From positions 1,033,501 through 1,097,500 of the forward strand of contig CP123444.1 in NCBI GenBank assembly GCA_029866965.1: DNA of 64,000 nt. Reading direction: 5' to 3'. Positions 8,477-16,884 of this stretch are shown here, in pieces; position 1 is the first letter of the stretch; each line of letters starts with the position of its first letter. Both the position numbers and the translations under genes were made by a program. The stretch is from Flavobacteriaceae bacterium YJPT1-3. GTDB taxonomy: Bacteria > Bacteroidota > Bacteroidia > Flavobacteriales > Flavobacteriaceae. The notes beneath the pieces were generated by a model. It searched no databases. It saw only the letters and a list, made by a program, of their open reading frames with translations, and had not been told where the DNA came from.

Positions 8477-10318
8477 CTATTCTCGGGTGTAAACGTTGTT
8501 TTCCCGATTCAGATCAGCCATACGCTGACTGGGGTCCAACTCGATCTTGGCAATGCTGGAGAGCGGCTTGTCAATGATCAACTCGTAGGTAGGCATGGCC
8601 CAGGGCCAGTCTGCTACTTGAGTACGTTTGATCTCCGGAGTGGGGTTCGGTTTCTCAGCGCGCATCATGCGAAGCGGCGCGTAAAAGGCCTCTTGGGTTC
8701 CGTCTGTATAGGTCACATAAATATCCTGTGGCATGGGCATCAGACCAATACGCTCCAGAATCACTCTGGTTTTACCTTCAGCTGCTGAAACCTCCTTAAT
8801 GCCGTAATCAATAGTATTGGTGGTTTGTGTCCAATCGGTGAGGTACCAGTCCAATTCCATTCCGGATACTTTTTCTGCACTGCGCTTGATATCGTTAGGC
8901 GTTGGATGCTTGAACTTAAAATCGGCGAAGTATTTTTTGATGGTTTCCGCCAGGGCTTCTTCCCCAATCACGTAGCCCAGTTGCGCCAGGAACACAGCGC
9001 CTTTGGAATAGGCCGAAATCCCGTAGGCTCGATTGGTTGCATAACGATCCGCATGGGTGGTTTGCGGTTGCTCATTGCCGCTTTTGGCCAGATTGTAATA
9101 GCCCCGGTAGGACCCCTGAGTGGGAAATTCCCGAGGACTTTCTGCTAGGGAATTCATGGCCAGAGCAGAAATGTATGAGGTAAACCCTTCATCCATCCAC
9201 TCGTGCTTGGCCTCATTGGTTGCCAGCAGGAATTGGAACCAGGTGTGCGCCATTTCGTGGGCGGTCACACCTACCAGGCTTTGTAGGCTGCGTTCCCCGG
9301 TAATTAGGGTACACATGGCGTATTCCATTCCGCCGTCCCCACCCTGTATCACGGAGTATTGTTTGTAGGGATAAGGGCCAATATTTTCATTAAAATAGTC
9401 CAGCAGTTTTGCGGTCAGGGGCTGTAATTGTTTCCAATTCTCTTTAATCTCAGGATTGTCTTTATACAAAAAGTGCAAGGTCACCCCATTAGCCGCCTCC
9501 AAAGTGTCGTGAATGTATTCCGGATCTGCTGCCCAGGTAAAGTCATGGACTTGGGGCGCTACAAAATGCCAGGTGTGTTTGCCTCGCTTACCCTTGGGAT
9601 CACCGGGAGCATAGCCGTGACCAATTTTCTCCGGATTCTGTAAATAGCCAGTTCCACCCACAGTGTACGCTTCATCAATAGTGATCTTGACGTCAAAATC
9701 ACCCCATACTCCGTGAAACTCACGACCGATGTAAGGATCTGCATGCCAGCCTTCAAAGTCATATTCTGCCAGTTTAGGATACCACTGGGTCATCGAAAGG
9801 GCTACCCCTTCAGCATTATTGCGACCGCTTCGGCGGATTTGTACCGGCACCTGACCGTCAAACTTCATCTTAAAGGTGGTCGATTTTCCGGGCAATAGAG
9901 GTTTGTCCAAAGAGACCTCAAGCACGGTACCTGCCACCTCATAATCCAGTTTTTTACCGTCCTGTTTTAAAGAACTTACCTTGATGTAGCCGATCTCCTC
10001 TGGAGAGAGCAGGCTGATACGATCTCTGACACGTCCATCCGGATCGGCGATGGTTCGCGAACGAACATCCATTTCGCTTCCCGGCTGAAAGGCATTGAAG
10101 TACAAATGGTAATACACCCTATTTAAGGTATCGGGGGAGTTGTTGGTATACACCAGGGTTTGATCTCCCTGATATTGATAGGATTCAACATCCATGTCGA
10201 TCTCCATTTCATAGTCCACGTGTTGTTGCCAGTAGGCTGTGTTGTTCTGCGCTTGTGCTTTCGCGAAAGCAAAAACCAGAAGGAGTACGGAACAAAATCT
10301 TAGTTCTTTAATCATCAT
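8477..10318 (-). CDS. M1 family metallopeptidase (gluzincin aminopeptidase)
   Basis: Zinc aminopeptidase, exported. 613 aa: signal peptide (about 1-24, ending AQAQ), N-terminal beta domain, and catalytic domain with an exopeptidase motif GGMEY (329-333, the GAMEN equivalent) and the zinc site HEMAH (354-358) with Glu377 at the expected HExxHx18E spacing. It lacks the long C-terminal ARM region, as usual for this Bacteroidota subgroup. The palindrome GCTTTCGCGAAAGC at 10257-10270 encodes AFAKA inside the signal peptide. It lies 3 bp downstream of the S8 peptidase gene, so both are probably one secreted-protease transcript ended by the terminator at 8430-8454. Confidence 0.93.
   Translation of the reverse strand: MMIKELRFCSVLLLVFAFAKAQAQNNTAYWQQHVDYEMEIDMDVESYQYQGDQTLVYTNNSPDTLNRVYYHLYFNAFQPGSEMDVRSRTIADPDGRVRDRISLLSPEEIGYIKVSSLKQDGKKLDYEVAGTVLEVSLDKPLLPGKSTTFKMKFDGQVPVQIRRSGRNNAEGVALSMTQWYPKLAEYDFEGWHADPYIGREFHGVWGDFDVKITIDEAYTVGGTGYLQNPEKIGHGYAPGDPKGKRGKHTWHFVAPQVHDFTWAADPEYIHDTLEAANGVTLHFLYKDNPEIKENWKQLQPLTAKLLDYFNENIGPYPYKQYSVIQGGDGGMEYAMCTLITGERSLQSLVGVTAHEMAHTWFQFLLATNEAKHEWMDEGFTSYISALAMNSLAESPREFPTQGSYRGYYNLAKSGNEQPQTTHADRYATNRAYGISAYSKGAVFLAQLGYVIGEEALAETIKKYFADFKFKHPTPNDIKRSAEKVSGMELDWYLTDWTQTTNTIDYGIKEVSAAEGKTRVILERIGLMPMPQDIYVTYTDGTQEAFYAPLRMMRAEKPNPTPEIKRTQVADWPWAMPTYELIIDKPLSSIAKIELDPSQRMADLNRENNVYTRE
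10257..10270. repeat. GCTTTCGCGAAAGC palindrome, in M1 peptidase gene
   Basis: Perfect copy, read as Ala-Phe-Ala-Lys-Ala in the signal peptide. Confidence 0.9.
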
Positions 10319-10321
10319 AGT

Positions 10322-11983
10322 CTATTGTGCTGAGAGTTGCGCTTGTTTAAAAGCGTTATACATATTCACGATACTTCCAGAGCTGGAAATTTCTGAAAAT
10401 TTAGCCGTTTTGGTAGGATCACCCTCCAGGATCACCGAGGTGGTCGAGGTCAGTCCGCTGTCCATGATGATCTTTTTGATCTGAGCAGCGCTGTACTGCG
10501 GGTAATACGAGCGCAAAGCGGCTGCTACTCCGGCCACTGCGGGAGCAGCCATAGAAGTACCTTGTTGAAATTTGTATTCACTGTTCGGGATGGTAGACCA
10601 GATCTGCATGCCGGGAGCGAACACATCTACATTGGCCCGTCCGTAATTGCTGAACGGGGCCACCATTTCTCCTCCGTAATCCGGACCGATCGCGCCAACA
10701 GTCAAAACATTGTCTGTAAATTCTTTGTTGTCGGCTAATTGATCGTTAGGAAATACGGTATTGTCCAGATCCAAATTCTGACTGTTATTTCCGGCAGCGA
10801 TTACCACCAAAACATCCTTGGATCCTGCATATTTTAAGGCATCGTACACCCATTGCGGATTTTGAGAAAAGTACTTTCCAAAAGAACAGTTGATGACCTG
10901 AGCACCATTATCAACGGCATAGCGAATAGCTAAGGCCACATCCTTATCGTACTCATCCCCATCCGGTACTGTGCGAATAGGCATGATCTTCACATTGGAG
11001 GCCACACCATCCATTCCAATACCGTTGTTGCGCTGAGCTGCAATGATCCCGGAAACGTGAGTACCGTGTTCCGCTTCGGCTACGTCAGGGCCCATCACTT
11101 GATTGTTCCCGTAGTTCTGAGCGCTGTAATCGTAAGGGTCGTCGCCCAGTACGCTGCGGTAATCACCGTTTATATTTAGGTTGTGGTTTAATTTGTCTGT
11201 AAAGTATTCGATCCCTTCCGTCAGCTGCTCCAGAAAATCAGGAATAGTATCGGCATACTGAAGCATTTGGGTAACAATACTCTTAGCCCGTTGCATAGAT
11301 TCAGTATCCGCTTTGATCGCGCTTACTTCTTCAAGGGTATAATTTTCTTTTCCCAGTTTGGCGCTGATGGTTGCGTGAGCGTCTTTCACCGGAGAAACCA
11401 TCTGTTCGTACTGTGATTTTAGCGCTAAGGTTTCGTTGTACTCCTTGTCGTATTCCGCTTTGGCTTTTTGATACATATCATAGAGCGGTCGCTGACTTGT
11501 AGGAAGATCAGACGGCACTTTCCCTTTAAATTGATCCTGGTAGCGTTGGACAATTCTTGTGTACTCCAATTGAGCATGGGTCATATCGCCCAGAAAATTC
11601 CAGCCATGCACATCGTCTACGTAGCCATTTTTATCATCGTCTTTGTTGTTGTTAGGAATCTCATCGGTGTTGGTCCAGATCACATTTTTGAGGTCTTCAT
11701 GCAGTATATCCACACCGCTGTCAATCACGGCAACGATCACGGTTTGTCCTGAGCCTTTGATTAATTCGGCATAAGTGCGTTCTACACTCATCCCAGGAAT
11801 GGTATCCTGCGCCAGATCCTGAAAACCCCAGGATTTGAGTTGATCATCGGAAAGCGACGCCACTTTGACGGGCGTTTTGTCTACATTTTCAGGTTGGACT
11901 TCAATTAAAGGAGCTGCGGCATCACAGCCGATCAGCAAAAAACCGGTCAGCACCGGAAGCCATAGGGATTTCAAAATATTCAT
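10322..11983 (-). CDS. S8 family (subtilisin-like) serine peptidase, lipoprotein
   Basis: Secreted subtilase of 553 aa. The N-terminus MNILKSLWLPVLTGFLLIGC has a lipobox with Cys20. The catalytic triad is complete: Asp88 in AVIDSGVD, His306 in EHGTHVSG, Ser477 in GTSMAAPA; the oxyanion region AAGNN is at about 396-400. More than 200 residues separate Asp and His, most of it a charged helical insert (about 140-290) with coiled-coil character, a feature of this Bacteroidota subgroup. It overlaps no neighbour; the M1 peptidase starts 3 bp after its stop, and the MBL-fold gene lies 10 bp upstream, so the three are likely an operon. Confidence 0.92.
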   Translation of the reverse strand: MNILKSLWLPVLTGFLLIGCDAAAPLIEVQPENVDKTPVKVASLSDDQLKSWGFQDLAQDTIPGMSVERTYAELIKGSGQTVIVAVIDSGVDILHEDLKNVIWTNTDEIPNNNKDDDKNGYVDDVHGWNFLGDMTHAQLEYTRIVQRYQDQFKGKVPSDLPTSQRPLYDMYQKAKAEYDKEYNETLALKSQYEQMVSPVKDAHATISAKLGKENYTLEEVSAIKADTESMQRAKSIVTQMLQYADTIPDFLEQLTEGIEYFTDKLNHNLNINGDYRSVLGDDPYDYSAQNYGNNQVMGPDVAEAEHGTHVSGIIAAQRNNGIGMDGVASNVKIMPIRTVPDGDEYDKDVALAIRYAVDNGAQVINCSFGKYFSQNPQWVYDALKYAGSKDVLVVIAAGNNSQNLDLDNTVFPNDQLADNKEFTDNVLTVGAIGPDYGGEMVAPFSNYGRANVDVFAPGMQIWSTIPNSEYKFQQGTSMAAPAVAGVAAALRSYYPQYSAAQIKKIIMDSGLTSTTSVILEGDPTKTAKFSEISSSGSIVNMYNAFKQAQLSAQ

Positions 11984-11993
11984 GCAATTCAGT

Positions 11994-12854
11994 TTAAGGT
12001 AAAAATTCTTCTAAGGGTATTCTTTGGTCCAGTCGCGGACCTTTCTCAGTTTCTTTTAATGTAATGATCGGGTTGTGGGCATCGTGCTCTAACCAGAGAT
12101 AAAAATTTTCTTGCGCCGCTCGATTTAAAAATTTTTGTTTCTCATCCAGAGTAAGCAGAGGCCGGGTGTCGTATCCCATTACGTAGGGCAGTGGAATATG
12201 ACCCGCTGTGGGCAACAGGTCGGCCATAAAGGCTATTTTCTTATTCTGATACTCCAGAACGGGGATCATCTGTTTGTCGGTATGCCCATTCGCAAAAAAG
12301 ATGCCGAATCCTAACGGACTTTCCGTTGCGTAATCACCATCGGGCAGGTCAACAAATTTCAATTGGCCGCTGGCCTCGATGGGCAGGATATTTTCTTTCA
12401 GGAAGGAAGCCTTCTCCCGCGCATTGGGTTGCGTAGCCCATTCCCAGTGATCTTTGTTGCTCCAGTAGTTCGCTTTCGCGAAAGCGCACTCATAGCCGGT
12501 ACGATCTGCATTCCATTGGACCGCCCCACCCACATGGTCAAAATGCAAATGGGTCAGGAACACATCGGTAATATCGTCCGGATGAAAACCGTGTTTCTCA
12601 AGGGAGTCTTTAAGATCGTAGGGTCCCCAGGGGGAGTAGTAGCCAAAAAATTTGTCCGATTGCTTGTTTCCCATGCCGGTATCGATCAGAATGAGCTGGT
12701 CACCCTCTTCGATCAACAAGCAACGAGCAGCGATATCGATCTGATTATTTTCATCAGCCGGGTTGGTGCGTGACCATAAGGTCTTGGGCACCACGCCAAA
12801 CATGGCGCCGCCGTCTAACTTAAAATTTCCTGCTTCAATGGGATATAGGGTCAT
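11994..12854 (-). CDS. MBL-fold metallo-hydrolase
   Basis: 286-aa metallo-beta-lactamase-fold hydrolase of the lactonase/glyoxalase-like branch. The zinc motif THLHFDHVGG (101-110) is complete, with DTGMGNK (58-64) before it, and later metal ligands plausibly at GHTDKQ (about 195) and the C-terminal EHDAH (about 255). No signal peptide, so probably cytoplasmic. First gene of the minus-strand run MBL, S8 peptidase, M1 peptidase. The palindrome at 12472-12485 encodes AFAKA here too. The substrate is not determinable; an acyl-homoserine lactonase-like role is one possibility but unsupported. Confidence 0.85.
   Translation of the reverse strand: MTLYPIEAGNFKLDGGAMFGVVPKTLWSRTNPADENNQIDIAARCLLIEEGDQLILIDTGMGNKQSDKFFGYYSPWGPYDLKDSLEKHGFHPDDITDVFLTHLHFDHVGGAVQWNADRTGYECAFAKANYWSNKDHWEWATQPNAREKASFLKENILPIEASGQLKFVDLPDGDYATESPLGFGIFFANGHTDKQMIPVLEYQNKKIAFMADLLPTAGHIPLPYVMGYDTRPLLTLDEKQKFLNRAAQENFYLWLEHDAHNPIITLKETEKGPRLDQRIPLEEFLP
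12472..12485. repeat. GCTTTCGCGAAAGC palindrome, in MBL-fold gene
   Basis: Perfect copy, encoding Ala-Phe-Ala-Lys-Ala in the reading frame. Confidence 0.9.
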
Positions 12855-13015
12855 GGATTAAAAAACTGGGGCGTAAAATAGCAAAATCGCGAGGTTTGTC
12901 GGTTGCCGTTAGCTAGTTTTTAACACCTTCGGCCGGGCTGGTTTGAGCGGTAATTTTTCCTAAAAGGTATGGGAAGTCTGTACGAAAGGTTATAATTTAA
13001 CGCCAAAACAAGCAC

Positions 13016-14911
13016 ATGGTAGAATTAGCCGGTATAATCATCCTGGGAATTTTAGCGCAATGGGTCGCCTGGAAATTTAAAATTCCGGCCATTCTTCCCC
13101 TCATACTGATAGGCCTACTCGTTGGACCGTTAAGCACGCTTTTCACGGAAGATGGAGCCAAATTATTGGAACCGCGTTACGATGGAGAAGTCGGGATTTT
13201 CCCGGGAGATCGATTGTTCAATTTTGTTTCTCTGGCCATTGGAGTCATCCTTTTTGAAGGTGGACTTACCCTGCGTCGTAGCGAGGTCTTGACCATTGGT
13301 CCGGTCATTCTAAAGTTGATCACCCTGGCTGTTGTGGTGACCTTTTTTGGCGCCGGCTTGGCGGCTCATTATTTGTTTGGATTGAGTTGGAGTATTTCCT
13401 TTCTTTTTTCTGCTTTGATCATCGTAACCGGACCCACTGTGATCACGCCTATCCTAAGGAACATTCCTTTAAAGAAAGACGTCTCAGCCATCCTAAAATG
13501 GGAGGGCATACTGATCGATCCCATCGGTGCTTTGGTGGCGGTCTTGGTTTTTGAGTTTATCAGTGCAGGCCGTGGAGGTGAATTCACTCGAACCGCACTG
13601 GAAGAATTCGGGAAGATCGTCTTGTTCGGATTTACCTTTGGTTTCACCTTCGCTCACGCTCTGGCATTTGCGATCAAGAAAAATGTAATCCCCCACTACC
13701 TGCTCAACGTGTTTACGCTGGCAACGGTGCTAGCCGTATTTGTTCTGGCGGATATTTTCGCTCACGAGAGCGGACTTTTGGCCGTAGTGGTGATGGGAAT
13801 GGTGTTGGGGAATATCAATCTACCCAATCTAAAAGAATTACTCTATTTCAAAGAGTCGCTCAGCGTGCTTTTGATATCCATCTTATTCATTTTGTTGGCC
13901 GCCAACATCAATATGGAAGACCTGTATCTCATCTATGTCTGGGAAGCGGCTGGGTTATTTGCCATTGTGGTTTTTGTGGTGCGGCCCATAGGCGTTTTTT
14001 TAAGCTCCATGGGATCAGGACTTAAAATCAATGAAAAACTATTCATCAGTTGGGTTGGACCACGTGGTATCGTGGCCGCGGGTATCGCCTCGCTTTTTGG
14101 AATTAAATTAGCACAAGAAGGCGTGCCGGGGGCCGAGTACATAACGCCCTTAGTATTTATGATCGTGCTGGGTACGGTCTTGTTGAACGCCACAACGGCT
14201 CGTTTCTTCGCCAAGCTTGTGGGCGTATTCTTAACCCAAAGCGAGGGAATTCTGATCATAGGCGCTTCCAAAGTGAATCGTTTGATCGCCTCCTACCTCA
14301 AAAAGAACGGCCGCCATGTGGTCCTGGTAGACAACAACCGCAACAACATTGAAAAAGCGAGACAACTGGGGATCGATGCCATCGAAGGCAGCGTCTATTC
14401 AGACGATCTCACCGATAATATTGAATTGAGTGACGTGGGTTACCTGATGGCCATGACCGGCAACAGTGACATTAATAATTATGCGATCAATCGTTTTAAA
14501 GCGCAGTTTGGAGAACATGGTTCCTATCGCCTGATCACTCCGGAAGAAATGAATAATCCGGAGAAAAACCCGGAAGAGGGCTTATTCTCTCACACCGATG
14601 ATTTCATCAAACTTGCTGAAGTTGCCCGAAGCTACCCCGGCTTACAAGAAATAGACGTGAATTCACGGGAAGAATTCAACGGATTGATCGAGATCACCAA
14701 AACAGATCCGGATGTGATACCGCTCTTTTTCAAAACCAAAGACGGCACCCTAGAGATCCTGTCCTCGTTCAGTCAGGATATTGAGCAAGAGGTCTTTGAA
14801 GGCTGCAAATTGGTCTATCTGGGCAAACCCATCGATGTAGAGACCAACATGGTGGACGAAGACGAAGAGGAACTGGAAGAGCTGGAGACTGACAATAATC
14901 ACGAAGAGTAG
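13016..14911 (+). CDS. CPA-family cation:proton antiporter with TrkA-N domain
   Basis: Inner-membrane Na+(or K+)/H+ antiporter, 631 aa. About twelve hydrophobic helices fill residues 1-400, with family signatures ILPLILIGLLVGP near the start, ALIIVTGPTVITPILR (about 139-154) and EGILIDPIGALVAVLVFEF (about 163-181, carrying the ion-binding Asp). A Rossmann-like TrkA-N/RCK domain follows (about 412-530; GILIIGASKVNRLIASYLKK), probably binding a nucleotide and gating transport. The tail is strongly acidic. It is divergent from the MBL gene and convergent with lepA. Exact ion preference cannot be told. Confidence 0.88.
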   Translation: MVELAGIIILGILAQWVAWKFKIPAILPLILIGLLVGPLSTLFTEDGAKLLEPRYDGEVGIFPGDRLFNFVSLAIGVILFEGGLTLRRSEVLTIGPVILKLITLAVVVTFFGAGLAAHYLFGLSWSISFLFSALIIVTGPTVITPILRNIPLKKDVSAILKWEGILIDPIGALVAVLVFEFISAGRGGEFTRTALEEFGKIVLFGFTFGFTFAHALAFAIKKNVIPHYLLNVFTLATVLAVFVLADIFAHESGLLAVVVMGMVLGNINLPNLKELLYFKESLSVLLISILFILLAANINMEDLYLIYVWEAAGLFAIVVFVVRPIGVFLSSMGSGLKINEKLFISWVGPRGIVAAGIASLFGIKLAQEGVPGAEYITPLVFMIVLGTVLLNATTARFFAKLVGVFLTQSEGILIIGASKVNRLIASYLKKNGRHVVLVDNNRNNIEKARQLGIDAIEGSVYSDDLTDNIELSDVGYLMAMTGNSDINNYAINRFKAQFGEHGSYRLITPEEMNNPEKNPEEGLFSHTDDFIKLAEVARSYPGLQEIDVNSREEFNGLIEITKTDPDVIPLFFKTKDGTLEILSSFSQDIEQEVFEGCKLVYLGKPIDVETNMVDEDEEELEELETDNNHEE

Positions 14912-14921
14912 TCTAAGCTAC

Positions 14922-16718
14922 CTAATCGTTTAATTTGAGCACGGCCATGAATGCCTCTTGCGGAATTTCTACATTCCCTACCTGGCGCATCCGTTTTTTT
15001 CCTTTTTTCTGCTTTTCCAGGAGTTTACGCTTTCGCGAAATATCCCCTCCATAACACTTAGCGGTTACATCCTTACGAAGTGCCTTAACGGTCTCTCTGG
15101 CGATGATCTTAGCGCCGATAGCGGCTTGAATAGGAATGTCAAACTGCTGTCGTGGGATCAGTTCTTTCAGCTTCTCACACATTTTCTTACCCACATCGTA
15201 GGCATTGTCTACGTGCAATAAGGCGGATAGCGCATCTACGGTATTCCCGTTGAGTAGCACATCCACTTTAACCAATTTAGACTCGCGCATCCCGATGGGG
15301 GAATAGTCGAAAGAAGCATAACCCCGAGATACAGTCTTCAATCGGTCGTAAAAGTCAAAAACGATTTCTGCCAGCGGCATATCAAAGGTCAGCTCTACCC
15401 GCTCCGTAGTCAGGTAGGTCTGATTGGTTATTTCTCCCCGTTTCTCGATGCACAAGGACATGACATTCCCCACAAAATCCGATTTGGTAATGATGGAGGC
15501 CTTGATGTAGGGCTCTTCCACGCGGTTTAATACAGAGGGTTCCGGAAGATCGGATGGGTTGTTGACCAGGACGATCTCGTCCGGCTCTTTGTTGGTATAG
15601 GCGTGGTAAGACACGTTAGGAACCGTGGTGATGACCGTCATGTCGAATTCCCGTTCCAGACGCTCCTGTATGATCTCCAGATGCAACATGCCCAGGAACC
15701 CACAACGGAAACCAAAGCCTAAAGCTGCAGAACTTTCCGGCACGAACACCAGGGAGGCATCATTCAACTGAAGCTTTTCCATGGAAGTCCGCAATTCTTC
15801 GTAGTCTTCCGTATCGACCGGATAAATACCGGCGAATACCATGGGCTTGACATCTTCAAAACCTTCAATGGCCTTTTTGGTCGGGTCCTGACTATCCGTA
15901 AGGGTGTCGCCCACTTTTACTTCACGGGCATCTTTGATACCGGTGATGAGGTAGCCCACATCTCCGGTCTTTATTTCTTTCTTCGGACTTTGTTTAAGAT
16001 TCAGGGTACCTACTTCGTCGGCAAAATAAGATTTACCGGTAGCCATGAATTTGATCTTCTGTCCTTTTGTAATGGTTCCGTCAATCACACGGAAATAAGT
16101 TTCAACGCCTCGGAAGGGATTATACACCGAGTCGAAGATCAAGGCTTGTAATGGAGCATCCTCCTCACCCTGAGGGGCAGGAACTCGCTCGATAATAGCC
16201 GTAAGGATCTCTTCAATGCCCAGTCCGGTTTTCGCGGAAGCGGGAATCACTTCCTCCGGGTCACATCCTAAAAGATCGACAATATCATCAGTCACTTCCT
16301 CCGGATTGGCGCTGGGAAGATCGACTTTATTTAATACCGGTATGATTTCCAGATCATTTTCTAAGGCCAGATAGAGGTTGGAGATGGTTTGAGCCTGAAT
16401 GCTTTGTGCTGCATCCACCACGAGTAAGGCGCCTTCGCAGGCGGCGATGGAGCGAGACACTTCGTAAGAGAAATCAACGTGTCCGGGCGTATCGATGAGG
16501 TTGAGCACATAATCAGTACCCTGGTGATTATAGTTCATCTGGATGGCGTGCGATTTGATCGTGATGCCGCGTTCCCGTTCCAGATCCATATTATCTAATA
16601 GTTGATCCTGCTTTTCGCGATCGGTGATCGAACCGGTGAACTCCAGTAGGCGGTCTGCCAGGGTACTTTTACCGTGATCGATATGAGCAATAATGCAAAA
16701 ATTTCGAATGTTCTTCAT
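14922..16718 (-). CDS. lepA: Elongation factor 4 (LepA), ribosome back-translocating GTPase
   Basis: Translational GTPase that acts on stalled or misassembled ribosomes. 598 aa, family length. G1 [14 protein letters not shown] (11-24), G2 RGITIK, G3 DTPGHVDF, G4 NKVD, followed by the EF-G-like domains II, III and V and the LepA-specific C-terminal domain ([26 protein letters not shown]). A 12-nt partial copy of the palindrome (15029-15040) lies in the CTD, read as ISRK. A well-spaced promoter is visible upstream (16759-16792). Confidence 0.97.
   Translation of the reverse strand: MKNIRNFCIIAHIDHGKSTLADRLLEFTGSITDREKQDQLLDNMDLERERGITIKSHAIQMNYNHQGTDYVLNLIDTPGHVDFSYEVSRSIAACEGALLVVDAAQSIQAQTISNLYLALENDLEIIPVLNKVDLPSANPEEVTDDIVDLLGCDPEEVIPASAKTGLGIEEILTAIIERVPAPQGEEDAPLQALIFDSVYNPFRGVETYFRVIDGTITKGQKIKFMATGKSYFADEVGTLNLKQSPKKEIKTGDVGYLITGIKDAREVKVGDTLTDSQDPTKKAIEGFEDVKPMVFAGIYPVDTEDYEELRTSMEKLQLNDASLVFVPESSAALGFGFRCGFLGMLHLEIIQERLEREFDMTVITTVPNVSYHAYTNKEPDEIVLVNNPSDLPEPSVLNRVEEPYIKASIITKSDFVGNVMSLCIEKRGEITNQTYLTTERVELTFDMPLAEIVFDFYDRLKTVSRGYASFDYSPIGMRESKLVKVDVLLNGNTVDALSALLHVDNAYDVGKKMCEKLKELIPRQQFDIPIQAAIGAKIIARETVKALRKDVTAKCYGGDISRKRKLLEKQKKGKKRMRQVGNVEIPQEAFMAVLKLND
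15029..15040. repeat. Partial palindrome GCTTTCGCGAAA, in lepA
   Basis: 12 of 14 positions of GCTTTCGCGAAAGC, right arm ending early; lies in the LepA C-terminal domain codons. Confidence 0.7.
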
Positions 16719-16758
16719 GTTCTTTTCATAGCTGCGGAAATGGATCCGCCAGAGATTG

Positions 16759-16792
16759 CAAATATAACGCTTGCCGGTACGATATCCGCAAA
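16759..16792 (-). promoter_or_regulatory. Bacteroidota-type promoter for lepA
   Basis: On the minus strand: TTTG (16789-16792), 22 nt, then TATATTTG (16759-16766), matching TTTG-N19-23-TAnnTTTG. Start codon about 40 nt downstream. Confidence 0.55.
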
Positions 16793-16870
16793 GCGGGAAA
16801 GGGAACTCGCACTTTAGAAAGCAATTGGCTAAAATTTGCTTGAAAACTCCCGTTAAAGGCTAACAAACTG

Positions 16871-16878
16871 TAATTTTG
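16871..16878 (+). promoter_or_regulatory. -7 box directly before the receptor gene
   Basis: TAATTTTG matches TAnnTTTG and ends 6 nt before the ATG at 16885, which would give an almost leaderless transcript. No clear -33 element at the right spacing. Confidence 0.4.
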
Positions 16879-16884
16879 TGTTCG